From Pseudomonadota bacterium (GTDB taxonomy: Bacteria; Myxococcota; Myxococcia; Myxococcales; Myxococcaceae): 64,000 bases of DNA. The notes below the pieces were generated by a model. It worked only from the letters and a program-made list of their open reading frames with translations. It did not search any database and was not told where the DNA came from. Positions 15,879 to 24,262 of the stretch are shown one piece after another; the first letter of the stretch is position 1; the number at the start of each line of letters is the position of its first letter. The stretch spans positions 4,072 to 68,071 of the forward strand of contig JAFAFL010000007.1 of the NCBI GenBank assembly GCA_023423535.1. Direction: 5' to 3'. The position numbers and the translations under genes are program-made.

Positions 15879-17873
15879 TCAGGCGAACAGCGCCGCTGCC
15901 GGTGACGAGCTGTCCCGCGCCACCACGCCCTCGCCCCTCCCCGCTTCGCACGCGCCCGCGTTTCGCAGAACGTTGCGCAAGGGCCGCTGGGGACGTGCGG
16001 CGTCCGGCGAGAAGAAGGCGCGGCGCCACTCCTCGAAGACCCACAGCGCGTAGAGCTCTTCGGTGCGGTCGTTCTGGCCCTTGCGGTGCTCGTCGAGCAG
16101 GCGCTGCAGGAACCTCGCGCCGAGCAGCCCGCGCGCGGTGCCGTCCGAGGCGAGCAGCCGCTCCCGACAGGCCTCGTGCAGGGAGGTGCGCAGCCAGTTC
16201 CCCAGCGGCACCGGGAAGCCGCGCTTCGGGCGGTCGAGGATCGCCTGCGGGATGCGGCCACGCAGCGCCTTGCGCAGGAGCCACTTGCCCACGCTGCCGC
16301 GCAGCTTCATCCGAGGCGGCAGGCTCCACGCGTGCTCGAGCATCACGTGATCGAGGAACGGCACCCGCAGCTCCACCGCGGTGGCCATGGTCATCTTGTC
16401 CGCCTTCGCGAGCAGGTCGTCCGGCAGCCACACGCGGGTGTCGTTGTAGAGGAGGCGGTGAAGCGGCGGCGCGCCCTCGGTGTGACGCCAGAGCGGCTCG
16501 AAGCGCGCGGCGAGCTGCTCCAGCGCCTGCGGACCAAATGCCTCGCAGAGCAGCTCGTCGCGGAAGCCGCGGCCCACGCCGAAGTAGTGCCTCGACAGCG
16601 GCCGCCCGAGCAGCCCGAGGTACTTCCTCGCCCGCGCGTCCTTGAGGAAGCGAAGCCCGGTCGCCGACGCGGTCTCCGCCATCGGCCCCAGCAAAGCGCG
16701 CGCGCGATCCATGGCCAGCATGCGCGGATAGGCGCCGTAGCCCGCGTAGAGCTCGTCCGCGCCCTCGCCGGAGAGGACGACGGTGACCTCTTCACGCGCA
16801 CGCCGCGAGAGGAGCATCAGCGGGATGCAGGCGCCGTCCGCGTTCGGCTCGTCGAGGTGCCACACGAGGTTCGGCAATTCGTCGCGGAAGTCCACCGCCG
16901 AGACGCGGACCTCGCGGTGCTCGGAGCCCAGTGCACGTGCGGCCTGCCTCGCCCAGGAGAGCTCGCTCTCCTTCGCGCCGTCGTAGCCGACCGCGAAGCT
17001 CTTGAAGTGGCGGGTGCCCGCGGCCTTCATCGCCCAGCCCACCGCGGTGGAGTCGATGCCGCCGGAGAGGAGCAGGCCCACCGGGACCTCGCCCATCAGG
17101 TGCATCCGCACCGTGTCGCGGAGCAGCTCGATCAGGCGGTCCGCTTCTTCGTTCGCATCCACCGCCGCCTCACCGCCGCGACGATCGGTGGAGGCAGTGA
17201 CCGGCAGATCCCAGTAGCGGCGCTGCACGAGGCGCCCGCGCTCGAAGGTGATGAGGTGGCCCGGCTCGAGGCGCTCGATACCCGTGAACAGCGTGCGCGG
17301 TGCGGGCACGTAGCGCAGCGCCAGATAGGAGGAGAGCTCGGTCTCGTCGAAGCGGCGCGGAACGTCGCCGAACGCGAAGAGCGCCTTCACCTCCGAGGAG
17401 AAGAGGAGGTCCTCACCGACGCGCGTCCAGTAGAGCGGCTTGATGCCCACCCGATCCCGCGCGAGCAGGAGCCGCTGGCGAGCGCCATCCCAGATCGCGA
17501 ACGCGAACATGCCGCGCAGGCGCTTCGGCAGCTCGTCGCCCCAGGCCTCGTAACCATGGAGGAGAACCTCGGTGTCGGACGAGGTGTGGAAGCGTGCGCC
17601 GCGCGCCCGAAGCTCCGCCCTCAGCTGCGCGTGGTTGTAGATCTCTCCGTTGAAGACGACCTGAAGACGCCCGTCGTCGGACGCCATGGGCTGCGCGCCG
17701 TGCGCCACGTCCACGATCGCCAGGCGCCGGTGGCCGAGCCCCACGTTGCCGCGGAGGTAGAGGCCCTCACCATCGGGGCCGCGGTGGACGAGCAGTCGTG
17801 TCGCCGCCGCCAACGCCGCCCCGTCCACCGCCGCTTCCGGCCGGGCGTTGACCCTGCCCACGATGCCGCACAT
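15879..17873 (-). CDS. asnB: asparagine-synthase-type glutamine amidotransferase
   Basis: 664 residues. The N-terminal class II glutaminase domain starts MCGIVG, with Cys2 as nucleophile; it includes the LGHRRLAIVD and FNGEIYNHAQLR blocks. The C-terminal synthetase domain has the ATP-pyrophosphatase loop LLSGGIDST and VVLSGEGADELYAGY. The start is fixed by the need for a processed Met-Cys. In polysaccharide clusters such proteins often amidate uronic acids rather than aspartate, and the position between a glycosyltransferase and the deacetylase operon favours that. Housekeeping asparagine synthetase is the alternative. It is divergent from the glycosyltransferase at 17992. Confidence 0.88.
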   Translation of the reverse strand: MCGIVGRVNARPEAAVDGAALAAATRLLVHRGPDGEGLYLRGNVGLGHRRLAIVDVAHGAQPMASDDGRLQVVFNGEIYNHAQLRAELRARGARFHTSSDTEVLLHGYEAWGDELPKRLRGMFAFAIWDGARQRLLLARDRVGIKPLYWTRVGEDLLFSSEVKALFAFGDVPRRFDETELSSYLALRYVPAPRTLFTGIERLEPGHLITFERGRLVQRRYWDLPVTASTDRRGGEAAVDANEEADRLIELLRDTVRMHLMGEVPVGLLLSGGIDSTAVGWAMKAAGTRHFKSFAVGYDGAKESELSWARQAARALGSEHREVRVSAVDFRDELPNLVWHLDEPNADGACIPLMLLSRRAREEVTVVLSGEGADELYAGYGAYPRMLAMDRARALLGPMAETASATGLRFLKDARARKYLGLLGRPLSRHYFGVGRGFRDELLCEAFGPQALEQLAARFEPLWRHTEGAPPLHRLLYNDTRVWLPDDLLAKADKMTMATAVELRVPFLDHVMLEHAWSLPPRMKLRGSVGKWLLRKALRGRIPQAILDRPKRGFPVPLGNWLRTSLHEACRERLLASDGTARGLLGARFLQRLLDEHRKGQNDRTEELYALWVFEEWRRAFFSPDAARPQRPLRNVLRNAGACEAGRGEGVVARDSSSPAAALFA

Positions 17874-17991
17874 TCCAACCCCCGATGTCGAACCCGCGCC
17901 AAGGTAGGGACCGTGCAGCGGGCGCGGAAGCCTTGTCGCCGTCGAGCGCCGCCCTACCTTCCAGCGACGCGCAGGGGCGCAGGAGGGTGGG

Positions 17992-19149
17992 ATGGGGCGC
18001 GGGGCTTCAACTTCAACTTCAGATTCAGGAAGGACCGAGGAGAGGGTCCTGCTCATTGGCGACTATCCGCCGCCGATGGGAGGCATCGCCGTTCACGTGC
18101 AGCAGTTGCACCGGGCGCTCGTCGCGCGGGGCGTGACCTGCCGGGTGCTCAACATCGGCAAGGGGCGCGCGGAGGCCGAGGGCGTCATCCACGGTCACGG
18201 CTACGCGCGCTACACGCGTGAGCTCCTCCGTCACGCGAAGGACGGGTGGCTCCTCCACTTCCACACCAGCGGCAACAACCCGAAGGCCTGGACCGTGGCG
18301 ATGTCCGTCGCGGTGGCGGGGCAGATGTTCGGCACGCCGTCGGTGATCACCGTGCACTCGGGGCTCGTGCCGCAGAAGTTCCCGGTCGATGCCGCGCTGC
18401 GCAGACGCGCGCAGGTGGCGCTCGTCGGCTACACGCACGTGGTCACGGTGTCGGATCCGGTGAAGGAGGCGTTGATCGACATCGGGCTGTCGCCGGACCG
18501 CGTCTCCATGTTCCCCGCGTTCTGCGCCACGGAGGTGAAGCCCGGCGCGCCCACCGAGGCACTGCTTGCGGCCCGCGCGCGCAGACGTCCTCTCATCGCG
18601 GCCGCGCACCACCCTTCGCCGGTGTACGGGCGCAAGCTGGTGATGAAGGCGGCCGCGCAGCTCGCGCCGCACTTCCCGGATCTGGGGCTCGCGCTGTTTG
18701 GTCCGGGGACGGGCTCGCCGGAGTACCTCGCGGACGCTGAGAAGTATGGCGTGACGCACCTGCTCGAGGATCTCGGCGAGCTCGATCACCCGCGCGCGCT
18801 GGCGGTCATCAGCCGGGCGGACGTGTTCGTGCGGCCGACGACCGCGGACGGAGACAGCGTCTCGGTACGCGAGGCGCTGGCGCTGGCGGTGCCGTGCGTG
18901 GCGACCGACGTGGCGTACCGGCCTCCGGGCACGCTCGTCTGCAAGGGAGGCGATGCGAAGGATCTGGCGGAGAAGATCCGCACCGCGCTCACCGCCTCGC
19001 CCGCGCCGGTGCCGCAGCCGGACGCAGCGGAGTACATGCACGGGCTCTACGCGAAGCTCTGGTCGGCAAGGCGGGCGCCGAAGGTGAGGGGCAGCTCATC
19101 CCCTCGCCTGCCTGCAGGCTCCGCTGCGGCCGCGCAGATCGTGCCGTAG
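17992..19149 (+). CDS. GT4-like glycosyltransferase
   Basis: 385 residues, GT-B fold. After a short Ser/Thr-rich lead come the N-terminal LLIGDYPPPMGGIAVHVQQ motif of GT4 transferases, HFHTSGNNPKAW and ITVHSGLVPQKF. The C-terminal domain has LALFGPGTGSPEYL, VFVRPTTADGDSVSVREAL and PCVATDVAYRPPG, the region that binds the nucleotide sugar. GGAGGG lies 4 nt before the ATG. It is transcribed away from asnB through a 118-nt shared upstream region. Likely another sugar-adding step of the same polymer; the exact sugar is not predictable. Confidence 0.82.
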   Translation: MGRGASTSTSDSGRTEERVLLIGDYPPPMGGIAVHVQQLHRALVARGVTCRVLNIGKGRAEAEGVIHGHGYARYTRELLRHAKDGWLLHFHTSGNNPKAWTVAMSVAVAGQMFGTPSVITVHSGLVPQKFPVDAALRRRAQVALVGYTHVVTVSDPVKEALIDIGLSPDRVSMFPAFCATEVKPGAPTEALLAARARRRPLIAAAHHPSPVYGRKLVMKAAAQLAPHFPDLGLALFGPGTGSPEYLADAEKYGVTHLLEDLGELDHPRALAVISRADVFVRPTTADGDSVSVREALALAVPCVATDVAYRPPGTLVCKGGDAKDLAEKIRTALTASPAPVPQPDAAEYMHGLYAKLWSARRAPKVRGSSSPRLPAGSAAAAQIVP

Positions 19150-19258
19150 CCTCTGCCTGTCTCCTCTAGGGTGAGAGGCGCGACGAGGCTCCTCTGCCGC
19201 ACAGCAGGGGAGCGTCCAGGCTCGGCGGATCAGATGCCGCGATGAATATCGGACGCAC

Positions 19259-19275
19259 GGAGGTTTGGAGCCTCC
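19259..19275 (+). promoter_or_regulatory. hairpin overlapping a ribosome-binding site
   Basis: GGAGG, 7-nt loop, CCTCC directly before the GTG start of the DUF4091 gene. Base pairing would hide the purine-rich site and could slow initiation. Short arms; may be coincidence. Confidence 0.3.
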
Positions 19276-21189
19276 GTGAGATACACGAATCGAAAAGGTC
19301 CGATCCTGTCCGCCGCGCTGCTCGCGGCGATCACCTTCAGCACGGCCGCCATGGCCCAGGCGCAGGTCAGCGCCACCACCGCCACGCACAAGTTCAAGCC
19401 GGCCGATCCGGCTCCGCAGAACTCGCCGATCGAGCTCGTCTCGGCGCGCAACGAGTTCGTCAGCTTCCAGGTCGTGGTGAAGGCCGGCGCGCAGCCGGTG
19501 CAGAACGTCACCGCGACGCTCACCGGGCTCGACCACGCCGGAGACGGGCCGCGCATCGAGGGACAGTACGTCTCGCTCTACCGCGAGGGCTTTCTCAACC
19601 TCACGAACAAGAGCTTCCAGGAGACGCAGCTCGGCCGCTATCCCGACGCGCTGATCCCCGACGTGGACGAGATCGCGCGCGAGAAGCGCAACGCCTTCCC
19701 CTTCAACGTTCCGGCGAACGAGCTGCGCACCGTCTGGGTGGACGTGCTCGCGCCCCATGACGCCGCGCCGGGCACGTACACCGGCAACATCGAGATCACC
19801 GCCGACGGCACGAAGACGAGCCTGCCGATCACGCTGAGCGTGCTCGACACGGTGATGCCCTCCACGTCGTCGCTTCCCACCGCCTTCCTCTTCCACCGCA
19901 ACCTCGCCTGCCGCGTGCACACCGGCGACAGCGAGTGCGGCGGCGAGGCGGGTTCGCTCGCGCTGCGCGACAAGTACCAGCGCATGGCGCTCGAGCACCG
20001 CGTCACGCTCTCCAACGTCTTCACCTTCCCCCAGGACGGCAACTGGACGCTCTTCGGTCAGCGCTACTCGCCCTGGATGGAGGGCACCGCCGACACGCGC
20101 CTGCCCGGCGCGAAGATGACCACCGCGCAGTTCCACGGCGCGCGCACGGCCGCGAACTTCGCCGCCTGGGATCAGTACTTCACGCAGCGCGGCTGGAGCG
20201 ACCGCGCCTACGACTACACCGGTGACGAGCCGCCCTACGGCATCAGCTTCGCCGAGGCGAAGAGCCGCCTGCAGATGGTGAAGAGCGCCGCGCCGAACCT
20301 GCGCACCATGCTGACCACCACGGTCTCCAGCGCGGACGAGTACGGCCTCACGCAGAGCCTCGACATCCTCGCCCCGGTCATCAACCACGTGGACGGCACC
20401 GAGAACCCCTACGTGGGCAACCAGCGCGGCCGCTACGACAGCTTCCTCAACGACGGGCAGAACCGCTTCTGGAGCTACCAGAGCTGCATGAGCCACGGCT
20501 GCGCGTTCGGCAGCAACATGCCGGAGAACAAGCCGGGCCAGGGCTGGCCGTCGTACATGGTCGATGCCTCGGCGGCGCGAAACCGCGCGATGCAGTGGGT
20601 GCTCTACTCGCTCGATGCGCAGGGCGAGCTCTACTACGAGACCGCGCTCGCGCTGGACACCGCGTGGAACGACATCTTCCGCTTCAACGGCAACGGTGAC
20701 GGCACGCTCTTCTACCCGGGCACCCCGCAGCAGATCGGCGGCACCACCCACGTCCCCGTCTCCTCCATCCGCCTGAAGATGATCCGCCAGGGCATGCAGG
20801 ACTACGAGTGGCTGAAGAAGGTTGCGGACGCGGGCGACCCGGCCTTCGCGAAGCAGGTGGCGATGTCGCTTGCGCCCAGCGCGCACCAGGTCGGCGACGA
20901 CGGCGCGGCGTACGATCAGGCGCGGCGCCGGCTCATCAGCCGCTGGCTCGATCTGCAGCCGCAGGGCTGGAAGCCGGTCGAGGGTTCCGCGGAGACGATC
21001 CCCGGCCTCGGTCCCGTCGAAGGGGGCGGCAGCGGGCTCGGCGGTGGGGGTGAACCCGGCGGTGACGAGACCTCCCGCGTGACCGGCAAGATGAGCTGCA
21101 CGGCCGCAGGACCGGAGCTCATGGGGATGCTCGGGGTCGCCGGCATCGGCCTCACCTTCCTGCGGCGCCGCCGCAAGGCCCAGAAGTAG
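19276..21189 (+). CDS. DUF4091 glycoside-hydrolase-like surface protein
   Basis: 637 residues. A signal peptide (ILSAALLAAITFSTAAMAQAQ) is followed by an N-terminal beta-sandwich (PIELVSARNEFVSFQVVV) and a TIM-barrel-like DUF4091 region with AYDYTGDEPPYGIS and YYETALALDTAWND. The protein ends in a Gly-rich linker, then a Cys (KMSCTA), a hydrophobic helix and RRRRK. That tail resembles the Cys-TM-Arg sorting signals of myxobacteria (MYXO-CTERM/GC_trans_RRR type), so the protein is probably processed and surface anchored. GTG start with GGAG 5 nt upstream. The tripartite tail predicts a cell-surface hydrolase; substrate unknown. Confidence 0.82.
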   Translation: MRYTNRKGPILSAALLAAITFSTAAMAQAQVSATTATHKFKPADPAPQNSPIELVSARNEFVSFQVVVKAGAQPVQNVTATLTGLDHAGDGPRIEGQYVSLYREGFLNLTNKSFQETQLGRYPDALIPDVDEIAREKRNAFPFNVPANELRTVWVDVLAPHDAAPGTYTGNIEITADGTKTSLPITLSVLDTVMPSTSSLPTAFLFHRNLACRVHTGDSECGGEAGSLALRDKYQRMALEHRVTLSNVFTFPQDGNWTLFGQRYSPWMEGTADTRLPGAKMTTAQFHGARTAANFAAWDQYFTQRGWSDRAYDYTGDEPPYGISFAEAKSRLQMVKSAAPNLRTMLTTTVSSADEYGLTQSLDILAPVINHVDGTENPYVGNQRGRYDSFLNDGQNRFWSYQSCMSHGCAFGSNMPENKPGQGWPSYMVDASAARNRAMQWVLYSLDAQGELYYETALALDTAWNDIFRFNGNGDGTLFYPGTPQQIGGTTHVPVSSIRLKMIRQGMQDYEWLKKVADAGDPAFAKQVAMSLAPSAHQVGDDGAAYDQARRRLISRWLDLQPQGWKPVEGSAETIPGLGPVEGGGSGLGGGGEPGGDETSRVTGKMSCTAAGPELMGMLGVAGIGLTFLRRRRKAQK

Positions 21190-21211
21190 CCGAACCCATT
21201 AGGGATTCTCG

Positions 21212-21246
21212 CTCGCCCCGCGTCACGATTTGTGACGCGGGGCGAG
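21212..21246 (+). terminator. strong hairpin between DUF4091 gene and ccm operon
   Basis: Perfect 15-bp inverted repeat: arms 21212-21226 and 21232-21246 with a 5-nt loop GATTT. No T-run follows, so it is either a Rho-assisted terminator or an mRNA-stabilising stem. It lies 22 nt after the DUF4091 stop and 53 nt before ccmA. Confidence 0.65.
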
Positions 21247-21299
21247 GTGCGTTGTGCGATAGAGGAGCGCCGTTCGCTCCCCCCTGTTCCGCGCCGAGC

Positions 21300-22007
21300 A
21301 TGACCGTCCCCGCCCTCTCGCCCGCGTTCGAGCTGCATGACGTGAGCAAGCGCTATGGCCGCCGCTGGGCGCTCGCGCGGCTCACCTACTCACTTCCGCG
21401 CGGCCGGTCGCTGCTGCTGACCGGGCACAACGGCTCCGGCAAGACGACGCTGCTCCGGCTCATTGCCACCGCGATGCGGCCCACCGCGGGCAGGCTGGTG
21501 GTGCTCGGCCAGGACGCGGTGCTCCAGCGCGACGAGGTCCGCCGCAAGCTCGCGCTGCTCTCGCACGCGTCCTTCCACTACGAGGACCTCAGCGCGGAAC
21601 AGAACCTCACCCTGCTGGCGAGGCTTTGCGGTGAGCCGCAGCCCGCGCAGGCGGTCTCGGCGCTCCTCGACCGCGTGGGGCTCTCGCGCCGGTCCGACAG
21701 CCCGGTGCGCCAGTTCAGCGCCGGCATGCGCAAGCGGCTCGCCATCGCGCGGCTCTTGATGAAGCGGCCGGAGATCGCGCTGCTCGACGAACCTTTCGGT
21801 GAGCTCGATCCGGCGGGCATCGCGCAGATGGAGGGGATCATCCGCGAGCTGAAGGAGAGCGGCACCACGCTCATCCTCGCCACCCACCTCATCGAGCAGG
21901 GGCTGTCGCTGTGCGAGGAGCGCCTGCACCTGTCGGATGGACGCAAGAGCGCGGTGACCCCTTCTCCGGGCTCGGGCTCCGGCGTGATGACCGAGGTGAC
22001 GGGATGA
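21300..22007 (+). CDS. ccmA: heme exporter ATPase CcmA
   Basis: 235-residue ABC ATPase, first gene of the cytochrome c maturation (system I) operon; works with CcmB and CcmC to release holo-CcmE. Walker A is GHNGSGKTT, the signature FSAGMRKRLAIA (a degenerate LSGGQ as usual for CcmA), Walker B IALLDEPFGELD, and H-loop ILATHL. The ATG at 21300 is chosen because an upstream in-frame ATG gives an unrelated Cys/Pro-rich lead. Its stop overlaps the ccmB start (ATGA). Confidence 0.88.
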   Translation: MTVPALSPAFELHDVSKRYGRRWALARLTYSLPRGRSLLLTGHNGSGKTTLLRLIATAMRPTAGRLVVLGQDAVLQRDEVRRKLALLSHASFHYEDLSAEQNLTLLARLCGEPQPAQAVSALLDRVGLSRRSDSPVRQFSAGMRKRLAIARLLMKRPEIALLDEPFGELDPAGIAQMEGIIRELKESGTTLILATHLIEQGLSLCEERLHLSDGRKSAVTPSPGSGSGVMTEVTG

Positions 22008-22726
22008 ACGACGCGCTGGGTACCCGCCTCGAGGGCCGCGTCCCTCCCGGGATCTTCGCCACCACGCTGATCGTGCTGCGCAAGGATCTGCTGCTCGAGT
22101 GGCGCACGCGCGCGCGCCTCAACGCCCTGCTCTTCTTCGCGCTGGCCACGCTGCTGCTCTTCTCCTTCGCGCTGGGCCCGGACACGAAGCTGCTCGCGCG
22201 CAACGCCGGCGGCTACTTCTGGCTCGCGCTGCTCTTCTCCAGCGTGCTCGCGCTGGGCGAGTCCTTCCGGGTAGAGTCGGAGAACGCGGCGCTGGACGGT
22301 CTGCGGCTCGCGCCCACCGATGCGCGCGGGATCTTTCTCGGCAAGGCGCTGGGCAACGCGCTGCTCCTCTTCGGGATGGGCCTCCTCATCCTGCCGGTGA
22401 TGATCGCGCTCTACAGCGTGGCGCTGCCGTGGGCGGCGGTCGGCCAGTTCCTCCTCGTCCTCCTGCTCGGCTGCCTGGCCATCTGCGCGCCGGGGACGAT
22501 CTATTCGGCGGTGGCGCACAACGCGCGCGCGCGGGACGTGCTCCTGCCGCTGCTGCTCTTTCCGCTGATCATCCCTGCACTGCTGGCCGCCACCAAGGCA
22601 ACCAGCCTGGCGCTGCACGGCGATCCCATGGACCAGATGGGTTCATGGCTCGCGCTACTGTGCGGCTTCGACGTCGTCTACTGGGGTCTGGGCATGGTGC
22701 TGTTCGGCCGCGTCATCGAGGAGTGA
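22004..22726 (+). CDS. ccmB: heme exporter permease CcmB
   Basis: 240 residues with six membrane segments. The N-terminal TTLIVLRKDLLLEWRTRARL and the central FRVESENAALDGLRLAPTD are CcmB hallmarks. It forms the inner-membrane part of the CcmAB transporter that frees heme-loaded CcmE from CcmC. It overlaps ccmA by 4 nt and is followed by ccmC after 2 nt. Confidence 0.9.
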   Translation: MNDALGTRLEGRVPPGIFATTLIVLRKDLLLEWRTRARLNALLFFALATLLLFSFALGPDTKLLARNAGGYFWLALLFSSVLALGESFRVESENAALDGLRLAPTDARGIFLGKALGNALLLFGMGLLILPVMIALYSVALPWAAVGQFLLVLLLGCLAICAPGTIYSAVAHNARARDVLLPLLLFPLIIPALLAATKATSLALHGDPMDQMGSWLALLCGFDVVYWGLGMVLFGRVIEE

Positions 22727-22728
22727 AG

Positions 22729-23541
22729 ATGGACCTGTTCATCCGATACGGCCTGGGCACGGTCGTGATCGTCGGCATCGTGGTGGGGCTGGTGCTCCTC
22801 GTGAACCGCGTGGACCGCTCACGCGCGGGCTTCGCGGTGAGGGCCGGCGTCCTCGCGGTCGGTGTGCTGATGCTCGTGGCCGGCGGCTGGCTCGCGCTCT
22901 CCTGGGCGCCGCCGGACCGCGAGATGGGCGACGTGCAGCGGATCATGTACGCGCACGTGCCCGCGGTGTGGATGGCGCTCGTCGCGCTGACGCTGAACTT
23001 CGGCGCCTCGGTCGCCTACCTCTTCAAGCAGTCGTGGAAGCTCGACGCGCTGGCCGAATCCTCCGCCGAGGTGGGCGTGGTGTTCGGCGCCATCGGCGTG
23101 CTGCTCGGCGCGATCTGGGGGAGACCCACCTGGGGCGTGTGGTGGGACTGGGACCCGCGCCTGACCACCGCGGCGATCATGCTCGTCGTGTACACGGGCT
23201 ACCTCGTGCTGCGGAAGTTCCTCGAGGACCCCGAGCGCCGCGCGCAGCTCTCCTCGGTGGTGGGGATCATCGCCTTCGTCGATCTGCCCATCCTCTGGTT
23301 CAGCGTGCGCTGGTGGCGCAGCCTCCACCAGGTGCAGTCCTCGCCGCAGACGGTCGATCCGGACATGACCTTTGCGCTGCGCTTCAACGCGTTCGCGTTC
23401 CTCTTCGTGATGATCGCGTTCATCTGGTACCGCTGGCGGATCGCGATGCGCGCGCGGGACGAGGAGATCGCCCTGCCCGACGCGCTGCCGTCCGATGGTC
23501 CGTCCAACGGGCCGGAGCTCACCCGGGAGGTGGCGTCATGA
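22729..23541 (+). CDS. ccmC: heme-handling protein CcmC
   Basis: 270-residue membrane protein of the heme-handling family. The tryptophan-rich heme-binding segment reads WGVWWDWDPRLTTAAIM, and the flanking histidine ligand is in IMYAHVPAVWMA. It attaches heme to CcmE in the periplasm. About six membrane helices, with a polar C-terminal tail of about 40 residues that is longer than usual. The next start (ccmD) overlaps its stop by 4 nt. Confidence 0.92.
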   Translation: MDLFIRYGLGTVVIVGIVVGLVLLVNRVDRSRAGFAVRAGVLAVGVLMLVAGGWLALSWAPPDREMGDVQRIMYAHVPAVWMALVALTLNFGASVAYLFKQSWKLDALAESSAEVGVVFGAIGVLLGAIWGRPTWGVWWDWDPRLTTAAIMLVVYTGYLVLRKFLEDPERRAQLSSVVGIIAFVDLPILWFSVRWWRSLHQVQSSPQTVDPDMTFALRFNAFAFLFVMIAFIWYRWRIAMRARDEEIALPDALPSDGPSNGPELTREVAS

Positions 23542-23777
23542 CCCTCGCTGCCCTGTCGTCCGCCGCAATGGAGGCCGTGTCCCAGACCCTGCTCGCCGCC
23601 GAAGCCGCCGAACGCGTCGGCTCGGGAAGAATCGTAGGGGGTTGGGAGTATGTGTGGGCCTCGTACGCGATCGCCTGGGGAGGGATCGCGCTCTACGCCC
23701 TGTCGCTCTTCGTGCGCCGCCCGAAGGCCTCGTCCCTTTCGTCGTCTTTGTCCTCGTCGTCCAAGGAGTCGCCGTGA
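23538..23777 (+). CDS. ccmD: CcmD-like small heme exporter subunit
   Basis: 79 residues with one membrane helix (YVWASYAIAWGGIALYALSLF), the position and W-Y-rich pattern expected for CcmD, which helps release holo-CcmE from CcmABC. The N-terminus is a longer Ala-rich extension than in proteobacterial CcmD, and the C-terminus is a Ser-rich run. The call rests on helix pattern plus its place between ccmC and ccmE, both of which it overlaps by 4 nt. Confidence 0.75.
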   Translation: MTLAALSSAAMEAVSQTLLAAEAAERVGSGRIVGGWEYVWASYAIAWGGIALYALSLFVRRPKASSLSSSLSSSSKESP

Positions 23778-24262
23778 ACGCAGCGAGCAAGAACCGGATC
23801 GTCGCCCTCGTGGCCCTGGGCGTCTCGGCCGCAGCGCTGGGGTTGATCGTCTTCGCGTCGGACAAGATCGGCGAGAACCTCGTCTATTACTGGAGCCCCT
23901 CCGAGGTCCTCTCCAACGGTGAGAAGGCCTATGGACCCACCATCCGGATGGGCGGCGTGGTGAAGGCCGGCTCCATCGAGTGGGACAAGGACAGCACGAA
24001 CCTCCGCTTCGCGGTGGCGGATGCGAACACCGAGGGCGCGATCAGCGTGAACGTGGTCTCCAACGAGATCCCGCCGCAGATGTTCCGCGACCACATCGGC
24101 GTCGTCGTGGAGGGCACCTTCGACAAGAGCGGCACCTTCACCTCAAACCGCCTGATGGTGAATCACTCCAACGAGTACCGCCCGCCCGCCGAGGGCGAGG
24201 ACCCGAAGGAGTGGATGCAGACCGTGGTGGATGCGGCCAATTCGCAGCAGGGGAAGCCTTGA
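23774..24262 (+). CDS. ccmE: heme chaperone CcmE
   Basis: 162 residues: N-terminal membrane anchor (IVALVALGVSAAALGLIVF), then an OB-fold domain (VLSNGEKAYGPTIRMGGVV). The covalent heme site is MVNHSNEYRPP, keeping the His and the Tyr four residues later of the HxxxY type. It carries heme from CcmC to CcmF. GTG start overlaps ccmD; stop overlaps ccmF (TTGA). Confidence 0.92.
   Translation: MNAASKNRIVALVALGVSAAALGLIVFASDKIGENLVYYWSPSEVLSNGEKAYGPTIRMGGVVKAGSIEWDKDSTNLRFAVADANTEGAISVNVVSNEIPPQMFRDHIGVVVEGTFDKSGTFTSNRLMVNHSNEYRPPAEGEDPKEWMQTVVDAANSQQGKP

Noticed and set aside
17903..17917. Sigma-54-like site before the glycosyltransferase at 17992
   Set aside because: Spacing is right, but AGGTAG is a poor -24 element and there are no repeats nearby.
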